From assembly GCA_964582545.1 (NCBI GenBank), contig CAZOSB010000015.1, positions 1 through 61,081 on the forward strand: a stretch of 61,081 nucleotides of DNA. The letters run 5' to 3'. This stretch comes from JAVVUJ01 sp964582545. GTDB lineage: Bacteria > Bacillota > Clostridia > Peptostreptococcales > Anaerovoracaceae. The notes under the pieces are model-generated. The model worked only from the letters and a program-made list of their open reading frames with translations. It ran no database searches and had not been told where the DNA came from. The position numbers were made by a program, and so were the translations under genes. Shown here in pieces: positions 34,393 to 42,106 of the stretch (position 1 is its first letter; the number at the start of each line of letters is the position of its first letter).

Positions 34393-35118
34393 ATGATTAT
34401 ATTACCGGCTATAGATATCAAAAATGGGCAATGTGTCAGGCTGACCAAAGGAGATTTTAACACTGTGGAAAAGGTGGCGGAGGATCCCCTGATGACGGCT
34501 CGTTCCTTTGAGGAATGCGGGGCAGAATGGATTCATATGGTGGATCTGGATGGAGCTGTTGCAGGGCGACCTGTCAACAGGGATATCGTTTTAGAGGTTG
34601 TGAAAAATACGGGATTAAAAGTTGAGGTTGGAGGCGGCATCAGGCGCCCGGAGGACATGGCAGCCTATGTAGAAGGCGGGGTGGAACGGATCATTTTGGG
34701 GTCGGTAGCCATTCAGGATCCTGAGTTAGCAAAGGAAGCGGTCAGGGAGTTTGGAGAAAAGATTGCAATTGGTATCGATGCAAAGGATGGTATGGCCTCT
34801 GGGGGAGGCTGGCTGCAAGACAGCCGGATCCACTATATTGAGCTGGCCAAGATGATGGAGCAAATCGGGGTAAAAACCATTATTTATACGGATATCGCTA
34901 AGGATGGAACCCTATCAGGACCGAATTTGGAACAGTTAGAGGCCCTTCAAAAAGCGGTTTCTTGCAATATTATCGCCAGCGGCGGCATCCATGTGATGGA
35001 GGATATTCAAAATCTGTTAGAAAGAAATTTATATGGTGCCATCTGTGGAAAGTCCATCTACAAGGGAACCTTATCCCTGAAAGAGGCCTGTAAACTGATG
35101 CATAACGGTAGAATATAA
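34393..35118 (+). CDS. hisA: ProFAR isomerase
   Basis: Amadori isomerase, (beta-alpha)8 barrel, about 241 aa. It starts MIILPAIDIKNGQCVRL with catalytic Asp in the first strand and GVKTIIYTDIAKDGTLSG with the second Asp; phosphate loops VGGGIR and IASGGI are present. I use ATG 34393, because GAGAAAGG lies 8 bases upstream and family proteins begin here; an in-frame ATG at 34375 is less likely. hisF follows after 8 bases. Confidence 0.94.
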   Translation: MIILPAIDIKNGQCVRLTKGDFNTVEKVAEDPLMTARSFEECGAEWIHMVDLDGAVAGRPVNRDIVLEVVKNTGLKVEVGGGIRRPEDMAAYVEGGVERIILGSVAIQDPELAKEAVREFGEKIAIGIDAKDGMASGGGWLQDSRIHYIELAKMMEQIGVKTIIYTDIAKDGTLSGPNLEQLEALQKAVSCNIIASGGIHVMEDIQNLLERNLYGAICGKSIYKGTLSLKEACKLMHNGRI

Positions 35119-35126
35119 GGAGAAAT

Positions 35127-35888
35127 ATGATTGCAAAGAGAATCATCCCCTGCTTAGATGTAAGGGATGGCAAGGTGGTAAAAGGAATCAACTTTGTTGG
35201 AATCAAAGAGGTAGGCGACCCTGTGGAATGTGCTATGGCCTATGACCGACAGGGAGCGGATGAGATTGTATTTTTGGATATTACCGCTACCCACGAGGGG
35301 CGTGGTACCATGGTAGACGTGGTGAGAAGGACGGCAAAAAACGTTTTTGTTCCACTGACCGTGGGGGGAGGTATCCGAACCGTGGGGGATTTTCGGGAGC
35401 TTTTATTGGCAGGAGCTGATAAAGTATCGGTCAACTCGGCCGCCATTAAGAACCCTCAATTAATTGCAGATGCGGCAGAGAAATTTGGAAATCAATGTGT
35501 GGTGGTGGCCATAGACGGAAAGAAGGTAGGGCAAGAAAAGTTTCATATTTATGTAAACGGTGGTAGGATAGACACAGGAATAGACGTTGTGGAATGGGCA
35601 GTGAGGGCGGAACGCTTGGGTGCGGGGGAAATTCTCCTGACTTCCATGGATACGGACGGTGCAAAGGAAGGATTTGATTTGGAGATGCTCAATGCCGTAT
35701 GTGAGGTGGTGGATATTCCGGTAATCGCTTCAGGAGGTTGCGGCAAGGTGACTGACTTTACGGAGGTCTTTCAAAAAACCAGTGCGGATGCTGCTTTAGC
35801 CGCCTCGATTTTTCATTATGGAGAACTTACGGTGGGGCAGGTCAAAGAGGAACTGCGAAAACATCATATCCCAGTTAGGGCAGTTTAA
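35127..35888 (+). CDS. hisF: Imidazole glycerol phosphate synthase, cyclase subunit
   Basis: 253 aa barrel partner of HisH. Catalytic Asp in IIPCLDVRDGKVVKG and the second in VVAIDGKK are present, with the phosphate sites LTVGGGIRT and IASGGCG. ATG 35127 follows AAGGAGA, which overlaps the hisA stop. Last gene of the first his block; a hairpin-repeat array follows. Confidence 0.96.
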   Translation: MIAKRIIPCLDVRDGKVVKGINFVGIKEVGDPVECAMAYDRQGADEIVFLDITATHEGRGTMVDVVRRTAKNVFVPLTVGGGIRTVGDFRELLLAGADKVSVNSAAIKNPQLIADAAEKFGNQCVVVAIDGKKVGQEKFHIYVNGGRIDTGIDVVEWAVRAERLGAGEILLTSMDTDGAKEGFDLEMLNAVCEVVDIPVIASGGCGKVTDFTEVFQKTSADAALAASIFHYGELTVGQVKEELRKHHIPVRAV

Positions 35889-35902
35889 ATTATAGCTTAA
35901 CG

Positions 35903-36115
35903 TTTTTATTATGTAGGAAATATCGCTTACGATATTTCTGGAATATCAAAAAAGGTTACCGCTTAAATTTGCGGGCAACGCCCGCACTAACGTGGCGAAG
36001 CCACCTTTTTTATTATGTAGGAAATATCGCTTGCGATATTTCTGGAATATCAAAAAAGGTTACCGCTTAAAATTGCGGGCAACGCCCGCACTAACGTGGC
36101 GAAGCCACCTTTTTT
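35903..36115 (+). repeat. Two tandem copies of a 104-bp three-hairpin repeat
   Basis: Units 35903-36006 and 36007-36110 differ at only two positions that I can see. Each has three stems: GAAATATCG/CGATATTTC (35917-35938), GCGGGC/GCCCGC (35971-35985) and GTGGC/GCCAC (35992-36004), the last followed by a T-run like a terminator. One of the differences (A to G in the loop of stem 1) lengthens that stem by one pair. The array lies between hisF and hisI. It may stop or process the his transcript, and hisI has its own promoter. No protein is encoded. Confidence 0.85.
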
Positions 36116-36203
36116 ATAATAAACGAACTAACTTTATAGAAATCTAATTATTTTTATAAATACTGACTATTTTTACAATTCTATTTAATGGTTATCTTTT
36201 ATC

Positions 36204-36212
36204 TGCTATAAT
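36204..36212 (+). promoter_or_regulatory. Extended -10 promoter of hisI
   Basis: TGCTATAAT at 36204-36212 fits an extended -10; a -35 is weak (TTTAAT, 17 bases upstream). It restarts transcription after the repeat array. Confidence 0.55.
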
Positions 36213-36273
36213 GATAGAAGCGTGATATTGTTATAACATGTTGACCTAAAAGGTTCACAGCCGAAGGAGTTTT

Positions 36274-36597
36274 ATGGATATTAAGCAATACTTTGTTAAG
36301 GGGGAGTTGATTCCGGCTATCGTGCAGGAGTATAGCACAGGAGATGTGCTAATGTTGGCTTACATGAATGAGGAAAGTCTAAAAAGAACCATAGAAACGG
36401 GATATACCTGGTTTTTTAGTCGATCCAGAAATCAACTTTGGAATAAAGGAGAGACCTCAGGTCATGTACAAAAGGTGAAGAGTATTATTCCCGATTGTGA
36501 TGGAGATACTTTACTGTTAGTGGTAGAGCAGACCGGTCCAGCCTGCCATACAGGAGAAAAAACTTGTTTTTTTGGAGAAAGTATATCTTTAAAATAA
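36274..36597 (+). CDS. hisI: Phosphoribosyl-AMP cyclohydrolase
   Basis: 107 aa; opens the purine ring of PR-AMP. Metal-binding motif DCDGDTLLLVVEQ, then GPACHTGEKTCFF, is intact, as is TWFFSRSRNQLWNKGETSGH. AAGGAG precedes ATG 36274. It is separate from hisE, unlike the HisIE fusion of enterics. Confidence 0.95.
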   Translation: MDIKQYFVKGELIPAIVQEYSTGDVLMLAYMNEESLKRTIETGYTWFFSRSRNQLWNKGETSGHVQKVKSIIPDCDGDTLLLVVEQTGPACHTGEKTCFFGESISLK

Positions 36598-36647
36598 AAT
36601 GATTTTAAAATATTACTAAAAACAAACTTTTTAAACTTAAAAAAATT

Positions 36648-36656
36648 TGATATAAT
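36648..36656 (+). promoter_or_regulatory. Extended -10 promoter of hisE
   Basis: TGATATAAT at 36648-36656 without a strong -35. It could provide additional transcription of hisE. Confidence 0.4.
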
Positions 36657-36713
36657 AGAATTGATTATCGGCATAAGGCAAAAATTAAAATTGATATAAA
36701 TGGGAGCACATAC

Positions 36714-37067
36714 ATGAAAAAATTATTTCAAGTGGTAGAAAATAGGAAGGATAATTATGTTGAGGATTCTTATACTTGCTATCTTTTCGAAAAGGGATTA
36801 GATAAAATCTTAAAAAAATGTGGAGAAGAATGCAGTGAAATGGTTGTTGCTGCTAAAAATTTAGAAGCTGCACGACTGCTGAAAAACGATTCCACTGATG
36901 CTGCAAAAAATGACTTGGAAAATGAAATCTGCGACCTGCTCTATCACATCACTGTTCTGATGATTGAGCAAGGAATTAAATTGGATGATATCAACAGGAT
37001 ACTGGAAGAACGAAGTTTAAAAATAGGGAATTTAAAGAAATTTCACAAAACAAACCATAACAGCTAA
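36714..37067 (+). CDS. hisE: Phosphoribosyl-ATP pyrophosphatase
   Basis: 117 aa all-helical MazG-like enzyme, second step of the pathway. Motifs SYTCYLFEKGLDKILKKCGE and ECSEMVVAAKN with DLENEICDLLYHITVLM (metal-binding acidic residues) are present. ATG 36714 follows GGGAG. Last his gene seen; no histidinol-phosphatase gene is in the window. Confidence 0.95.
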   Translation: MKKLFQVVENRKDNYVEDSYTCYLFEKGLDKILKKCGEECSEMVVAAKNLEAARLLKNDSTDAAKNDLENEICDLLYHITVLMIEQGIKLDDINRILEERSLKIGNLKKFHKTNHNS

Positions 37068-37117
37068 AGCATAAATTTTTTGTGTCATATAGAAAATGAT
37101 ACGGAAAGGGGAAAGGT

Positions 37118-37603
37118 ATGGAAAAATATATTGTTGAGATTATTAAGGACATCAAGAGGTTGGAAGAAGAGAAAACTCTGCTTCTGCACAAAGAGATGCG
37201 TACTTGCGAGGTAACGTATATTGAGGGAACGGAGAAGCCGGAAACGGAATACAACTACGGGGAGACAAGATATAAAATCCAGAACATAGACCATGAAATC
37301 AGAAAAAACAAATTTATCCTCAATCAGGCGAATTACACCACTATGGTGGAAGAGTTCAATATGACCTTAGGGGAATGTCTGGTCCTATTGGCGCAGTTAA
37401 ACCACGAAAAGAATCAAATTCATTACTTAGGGGATAAGGAAGCTCTTTCGCGGTATGTAGATAAAAATGGGAATGTTCAATTGACAGCTGCTACTTACGA
37501 TGTGAATACCTGCAAGAATGATTTAAAGGCAATCTCGCAGAAAATAAATAGATTGCAGATAGCCATTGACCGAATCAACCTCAACACCAAAGTTGATTTT
37601 TAA
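37118..37603 (+). CDS. Coiled-coil protein, possibly DIP1984-like
   Basis: 161 aa, highly charged, predicted mostly helical with coiled coil in residues 1-25 and 120-155 (KNDLKAISQKINRLQIAI). The ending QIAIDRINLNTKVDF recalls the DIP1984 (septicolysin-like) family, but the match is by eye. GGAAAGGGGAAAGG precedes ATG 37118. It follows hisE at 50 bases; no functional link to histidine synthesis is known. Confidence 0.6.
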   Translation: MEKYIVEIIKDIKRLEEEKTLLLHKEMRTCEVTYIEGTEKPETEYNYGETRYKIQNIDHEIRKNKFILNQANYTTMVEEFNMTLGECLVLLAQLNHEKNQIHYLGDKEALSRYVDKNGNVQLTAATYDVNTCKNDLKAISQKINRLQIAIDRINLNTKVDF

Positions 37604-37883
37604 CCTTAAAAGGAGTTTCCCGGGGTAATCTTCAAAACTGCAATAAGTGCAATTCGCGGTCAAGTTTAAAGTTTAATTGAACGACCTGTGTGACGTTAAT
37701 CCTCATGGAGTTAAGCTTCAAGACTTAATGTTTATGGAAAAGATGTAATCGATTTATCTTCGTTGATTATCCGAAAACTTAATAGGGGAGGAAGTTCGGT
37801 TTTACTTTCCTAAATGGATAAGGGGGAAAAAGCTTGCCCCCTTATCCATTCCATGCAATAAAATAAGGGAATTAGAGGTAATT
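37604..37883 (+). ncRNA. Candidate structured leader or RNA before the ZIP gene
   Basis: No gene, but several stems: GGTC(37658)/GACC(37683) with inner GTTTAA/TTGAAC, GTTAAG(37710)/CTTAAT(37724), TAATCGA(37746)/TTGATTA(37763), and a perfect 14-bp stem AATGGATAAGGGGG (37813-37826) with CCCCCTTATCCATT (37837-37850). The last lacks a T-run, so it is not a simple terminator. I do not recognise a known riboswitch core. It may be a metal-responsive leader of the transporter or an independent small RNA. Confidence 0.45.
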
Positions 37884-38657
37884 ATGCTTTACGGTATTCT
37901 AGCGGGGGGTTTTGTTATCTGCGCTAGCATCTTTGGTTCTATTTTAGGACTAATATTCAAGAATATTTCTCATAGAACAAATGATATTATTTTAGGCTTT
38001 GCAGCAGGAGTAATGTTAACCGCTGCTTTTGTGGGTCTGCTTCCCACGGCTTTTTGGGGCATGGGTGCCATAGAAGGCTTTTCTTCATTGAAAATCCTTC
38101 ACTTGCTGATCGGAATGGGGGGCGTTTTTATGGGCGCCGCCTTCATCTGTTTGATAGATCGTTTCGTTCCGCATATTCACTTTGATAATGGAAATCTCAA
38201 AGAGAGTCAAAGTAAAAGCGGGGGTAACAGAACTATGCTACTGGTTATCGCCATTGCAATTCACAATATCCCAGAGGGGTTGGCAACGGGAATTGTGTTC
38301 AGTGAAGGTTTAACGAAGAATGCCATTGTGGTTGCCCTGTCCATGGTCATTCAAAAAATTCCGGAAGGATTGATTGTGGCAGTACCTCTTTTGGCTATGG
38401 GTTTAAAAAAATCAAAGGCCTTTGGTATCAGTGTGGTGGTGGCAATCATGATGTTACCCGGGGTACTTGTGGGGGTGATCTTGGGTAGCTTACCGCAAAT
38501 ATTAACCACGCTTTTTTATGGCTTTACCTTTGGCGCTATTCTCTATGTCGTAAGCGATGAGATCATTCCAGAATCTCATGAACACGGATATCAACGCGCG
38601 GCCACTTTTGCACTGATTGCAGGTGTATTGGTAGTAGCCATCATGGAATACTTATAA
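37884..38657 (+). CDS. ZIP-family metal transporter
   Basis: 257 aa, eight predicted helices. The hallmark HNIPEGLATGIVFSEG and VIQKIPEGLIVAVPL metal sites of helices 4 and 5 are present. A short His-containing loop PHIHFDNGN lies before helix 4. It imports Zn(II) or other divalent ions (family knowledge). Start ATG 37884 follows AGAGGTAATT. The long upstream region with stems may control it. Confidence 0.9.
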   Translation: MLYGILAGGFVICASIFGSILGLIFKNISHRTNDIILGFAAGVMLTAAFVGLLPTAFWGMGAIEGFSSLKILHLLIGMGGVFMGAAFICLIDRFVPHIHFDNGNLKESQSKSGGNRTMLLVIAIAIHNIPEGLATGIVFSEGLTKNAIVVALSMVIQKIPEGLIVAVPLLAMGLKKSKAFGISVVVAIMMLPGVLVGVILGSLPQILTTLFYGFTFGAILYVVSDEIIPESHEHGYQRAATFALIAGVLVVAIMEYL

Positions 38658-38674
38658 TAATTTTTGTCAGTTGA

Positions 38675-39448
38675 TTATTCTGTAAAATTGAATTTTATAT
38701 TACCGCTTGTCATCTGAATGTTAAAAGAGTTTTTAGAAGAGGATACAAATTGTATGTCATTACTCTTTTCCCCTTGAATATATAATGAGCCACTAATCTT
38801 TGAAATGTTCCTACTATAATCTTCAACCGCCCCATCGATATCTAGGTTCAAATTACCAGAGATCATATCCACCTTGTTAGAACCCGTCAATGTTCCTTGT
38901 ATATTTGCATTACCGCTGATCATTTTGATATCTAAACCTTGGCTTTGGACTCCTGTAGCTGTCAGATTCCCAGAAACCAAGTTTAAGATAGCCTTTTCGC
39001 AGCGGATTTTTTCTAAGTATACTTTTCCGCTGGCGGTAGAAATATTTAGTTTCTTAAGCAGAGTTTCCTTGGGTACATAGATTCTAATCTCTTCCTTCTC
39101 CACTACATTAAACCCAAAGTTTAAATTAAAACTTTTATTAATTTTTTGCACCATAGTAAGTTTTCCGTCTTTGAGCTCATAATTAATTTTATGTTTTGAA
39201 TGATTTAAAATTTCAAAACCATACTCGGAGGATGGGATGATTTCCACGTTGGCAGCTGCCACTGAAATCTCTATCTGGTCAAATTCATCGGTATTTTCCT
39301 TTTTTATGGTTTCGTTAAACATTGCTGAAGTATGGATACCTGAATTGTCGATGTAAAACTGAGTGCTTGCACCGAGACCAAGACCTACAGCCATTAGAAT
39401 CAGACCGATAACAACGATGACCATTAATACTTTTAAAGTAATCTTCAT
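38675..39448 (-). CDS. DUF4097-family beta-strand repeat protein
   Basis: 257 aa: N-terminal membrane anchor (about 8-28) and a right-handed beta-helix-like extracytoplasmic domain with repeats such as ASGKVYLEKI, VSGNLTATGV and ISGNANIQGT. DUF4097 genes commonly follow padR and DUF1700; a role in envelope sensing is assumed. The start overlaps the upstream stop by 4 bases. Confidence 0.88.
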   Translation of the reverse strand: MKITLKVLMVIVVIGLILMAVGLGLGASTQFYIDNSGIHTSAMFNETIKKENTDEFDQIEISVAAANVEIIPSSEYGFEILNHSKHKINYELKDGKLTMVQKINKSFNLNFGFNVVEKEEIRIYVPKETLLKKLNISTASGKVYLEKIRCEKAILNLVSGNLTATGVQSQGLDIKMISGNANIQGTLTGSNKVDMISGNLNLDIDGAVEDYSRNISKISGSLYIQGEKSNDIQFVSSSKNSFNIQMTSGNIKFNFTE

Positions 39449-40023
39449 TTTGTACCTCTCTTTGCCAAAAACTTTCCTAACATTTTTTGAATTCCTGAAA
39501 ATGTGATTTTAAATAGTTTTGTGATACCTCTCACAAATGCAATCCCTAAGGCGATGGCCACAAGACCGCACCCGAGAAAGAATATAAAGGTAGGAAAGCT
39601 GGAAAACATAATCAAAACCGAACATACGATAAAGAGGACTCCGCCTCCAGCTAAAAGGGAGCCGACCAGACAGAAGGAGAGGAAAATGGCAAATAAGCTG
39701 ACCAATAATGCTATGGCTACGATTACCACGGCTAAAGCAAGCGGTAAGGCAATTGGGGAAGCAAAGATCGCCAATAGGACAATCCATAGCGTTTTCTGAC
39801 TGTTTTTCTCCTTAGGCTCTTCAGCGGTATTTATGGCATATTCCCCTATAATCTTGGACGCAACTGCAGAAGGAGAGTCCAACTGCGCCAAGATATTTTG
39901 CTCATTTTCCTGACCGGCTTCGTTAAAATACTCCTCATAATAGCTGACTGCAGAATCGATTTCACTGGAGGGAAGCCGTTTTAGTTTCTCTTTTAGTTCC
40001 CGTATAAATTCATTTTTGTTCAT
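39445..40023 (-). CDS. DUF1700 (HAAS) membrane protein
   Basis: 192 aa: N-terminal helical HAAS domain (FIRELKEKLKRLPSSEIDSA, then YYEEYFNEAG) followed by four to five membrane helices. Partner of the PadR regulator; in related systems the HAAS domain binds PadR-type proteins. ATG 40023 overlaps the padR stop by 14 bases and its own stop overlaps the DUF4097 gene. Confidence 0.88.
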   Translation of the reverse strand: MNKNEFIRELKEKLKRLPSSEIDSAVSYYEEYFNEAGQENEQNILAQLDSPSAVASKIIGEYAINTAEEPKEKNSQKTLWIVLLAIFASPIALPLALAVVIVAIALLVSLFAIFLSFCLVGSLLAGGGVLFIVCSVLIMFSSFPTFIFFLGCGLVAIALGIAFVRGITKLFKITFSGIQKMLGKFLAKRGTK

Positions 40024-40336
40024 AACCGTATTCTCCCATCAATAATTTTTCAATATTTTCTTTGAAGGTATGCCATTCTTCTATATCGGATCGAAGAGTC
40101 TCTGTTCCCTTCTCGGTGATTTTATAATATCTCCTATTCCTGCCATCAAATGGCTCATCAAAAGTGACTAGACAATTTTCTTTTAAGAGCCTACGAAGAA
40201 CAGGATACAAGGTAGATTCTGACACATCGATAGTAGCTTGAACTTTGTGTGTCAAATCATACCCATAGGTGGGTTCCTTGGATAACACACCTAGGACGCA
40301 AGCGTCCAACAAGGCTGCTGCAACCGGATATTTCAA
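40010..40336 (-). CDS. PadR-family regulator
   Basis: 108 aa winged helix (LDACVLGVLSKEPTYGYDL, then ESTLYPVLRRLLKENCL and GRNRRYYKITEKG). TTG start 40336 is preceded by AGGAGG at 9 bases. It heads the PadR-DUF1700-DUF4097 operon and very likely controls it through AATAATATT-rich sites upstream. Confidence 0.92.
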   Translation of the reverse strand: MKYPVAAALLDACVLGVLSKEPTYGYDLTHKVQATIDVSESTLYPVLRRLLKENCLVTFDEPFDGRNRRYYKITEKGTETLRSDIEEWHTFKENIEKLLMGEYGYEQK

Positions 40337-40363
40337 ATCTATAGTCCTCCTTTTATAATGATA

Positions 40364-40424
40364 ATAATATTATATGACGTATAGTATTATTGTGTCAATA
40401 ATATTTTTTAAAATAATATTATTG
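40364..40424 (-). promoter_or_regulatory. Promoter and operators of the PadR-DUF1700 operon
   Basis: Minus-strand TTGACA (40393-40398) and TATAAT (40369-40374), spacer 18. The palindrome ATAATATTAT (40364-40373) covers the -10, and an inverted repeat CAATAATATT (40396-40405) / AATATTATTG (40415-40424) lies at and above the -35. Confidence 0.7.
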
Positions 40425-40530
40425 GACCTTAATTAAAGTGAAAGTTAAAGGGAAATCCGGCAATAATATATTGAGGATAGCTAACGCATAAAAGTAGATT
40501 TTAAAATCGATTTAGAAAGAAAGGATCTGA

Positions 40531-41958
40531 ATGAAAAAAATTATATCCATTATTTCTGTTTTAGCCATATCTTATGTAACTTTTTTTGGTGTAGTCATTT
40601 TTTCCTTTGACGTAGAGGTGAGTGAAGCTTATAAGGCCCAATCCAACGTCCAAAGGTTTTATGATGATGAGATAGGACCGGATAGGGCAACTGTGATCGA
40701 TACGCCAGAAGAAGCTGCTCTTATAAGGATCCATATGCTTGAGACAGCAAGAAAATCTTTAGATATTTCCTATTATTCCATGGAAAAGGGTCAATCCACA
40801 TCGTTGTTTTGGGCCTTGCTTCTGGAGGCTGCGGATCGTGGTGTCAAGGTGAGGATTCTCTTAGATGGAGTTGCCAATGGATTAAAGGTGAATCAAAAGG
40901 AGGTCATGTATGCTCTTTTCATACATCCCAATATAGAGTTAAAGTTTTATGAACCAGTGAATCTTTTTAACCCTCAAACCATCAATAACAGGATGCACGA
41001 TAAATTTATTATAGCTGATGAAGAATGTGCCATAATTGGCGGTAGGAACATTGGTGACAGATTTTGGAGCCCTAAAGGGTATGAAGGCGAGATGACGTAT
41101 GATCGTGATGCCTTCATATATAATGAGGACAAAACCGATAACAGCAGTGTGTTGTTGAGCTTTAAGAACTATTTTAATGAAGTTTATAACAGTCCGTATA
41201 GCAAGGCATCCGTGAATAATGTTACGGATAGTGAGCAGAAAAAAGGACACGAGAAAATCAAAAAATTAAAAAATGAGTTGATAAATGTTAGAAAAGATTA
41301 TAAACAACAGTTTGATCAAGACTATGAGTGGGATGAGGTCACTGTCGAAACGAATAAAATAACCTTGATTTACAATCCTATAGTCAGAGGAAACAAAGAA
41401 CCATGGGTGTGGTATGAAATTAATCAGCTAATGAAAAATGCAAAAGAGTCAGTTCTCATTCAAAGCCCTTATATTGTACCTGCCAAGAAGATGGATCTGG
41501 ATGACTTGCTAAATGAAAAAAGTGTTAGTGCGGAGATCAAAGTATTAACCAATTCTGCAGGAAGCACTCCTAATTTTCCGGCATTTTCTTCTTATTTAAA
41601 TCATAAAAAAAAGTTGATAGCTTCGGGTATAAGGATTTACGAATATCAAGGTGAGCACTCGATTCATGCTAAGACTTACTCCATTGATCAGGACTTATCT
41701 TTGGTGGGCTCTTTTAACCTAGATCCCAGGAGTGCTTTCTTAAGCACTGAAACAATGGTTGTTATTCAAAGTCGTGAAGTAAATCGGCAACTTAATGAAA
41801 TATTGAGAGCGTCCATAGAAAATAGCTTAGAAGTAGGAAAAGATGGGAAGTATATTGAGGGAGAGGGTGACGTAAAGATTCGCTCTGTCTCCACAACAAA
41901 AAAAGTACTGCTGGAAATTGCAGGATTCTTAGGACGACCGGTGGAGTTTTTACTATAG
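40531..41958 (+). CDS. Phospholipase D-like / cardiolipin synthase family protein
   Basis: 475 aa. An N-terminal membrane segment or signal (residues 5-27) is followed by two HKD motifs: MHDKFIIADEECAIIGGRN (about 156) and HAKTYSIDQDLSLVGSFN (about 375). It therefore belongs to the PLD superfamily, most like cardiolipin/phosphatidyl transferases or YwjE-like proteins. AAAGGATC precedes ATG 40531. Single gene; exact lipid reaction not deducible. Confidence 0.87.
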   Translation: MKKIISIISVLAISYVTFFGVVIFSFDVEVSEAYKAQSNVQRFYDDEIGPDRATVIDTPEEAALIRIHMLETARKSLDISYYSMEKGQSTSLFWALLLEAADRGVKVRILLDGVANGLKVNQKEVMYALFIHPNIELKFYEPVNLFNPQTINNRMHDKFIIADEECAIIGGRNIGDRFWSPKGYEGEMTYDRDAFIYNEDKTDNSSVLLSFKNYFNEVYNSPYSKASVNNVTDSEQKKGHEKIKKLKNELINVRKDYKQQFDQDYEWDEVTVETNKITLIYNPIVRGNKEPWVWYEINQLMKNAKESVLIQSPYIVPAKKMDLDDLLNEKSVSAEIKVLTNSAGSTPNFPAFSSYLNHKKKLIASGIRIYEYQGEHSIHAKTYSIDQDLSLVGSFNLDPRSAFLSTETMVVIQSREVNRQLNEILRASIENSLEVGKDGKYIEGEGDVKIRSVSTTKKVLLEIAGFLGRPVEFLL

Positions 41959-42019
41959 GTAATATACAGCCCGAAAGCTGATAAATACCTATAATAAAGT
42001 TAAAAAATAAAAAAATATA

Positions 42020-42075
42020 TTGAAATTATTTTTTCGAGGTATATAATAGATACTTGCGACCGACCTGTGGGTCGG
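42020..42075 (+). promoter_or_regulatory. Promoter with inverted repeat before the ABC exporter pair
   Basis: TTGAAA (42020-42025) and TATAAT (42042-42047), spacer 16. CCGACC-TGTG-GGTCGG (42060-42075) lies at the expected transcript start, either an operator or a short 5' stem. No regulator gene is adjacent. Confidence 0.6.
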
Positions 42076-42106
42076 AAATAATAATTTGTTTAAGGAGGCA
42101 AGAGGA

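Noticed and set aside
35903..36110. Tandem 104-bp units as CRISPR or a coding repeat
   Set aside because: No spacers, no cas genes, and the unit is made of hairpins with no sustained reading frame.
37813..37850. 14-bp stem as a simple rho-independent terminator
   Set aside because: There is no T-run on either strand after the stem; treated as part of a structured leader instead.
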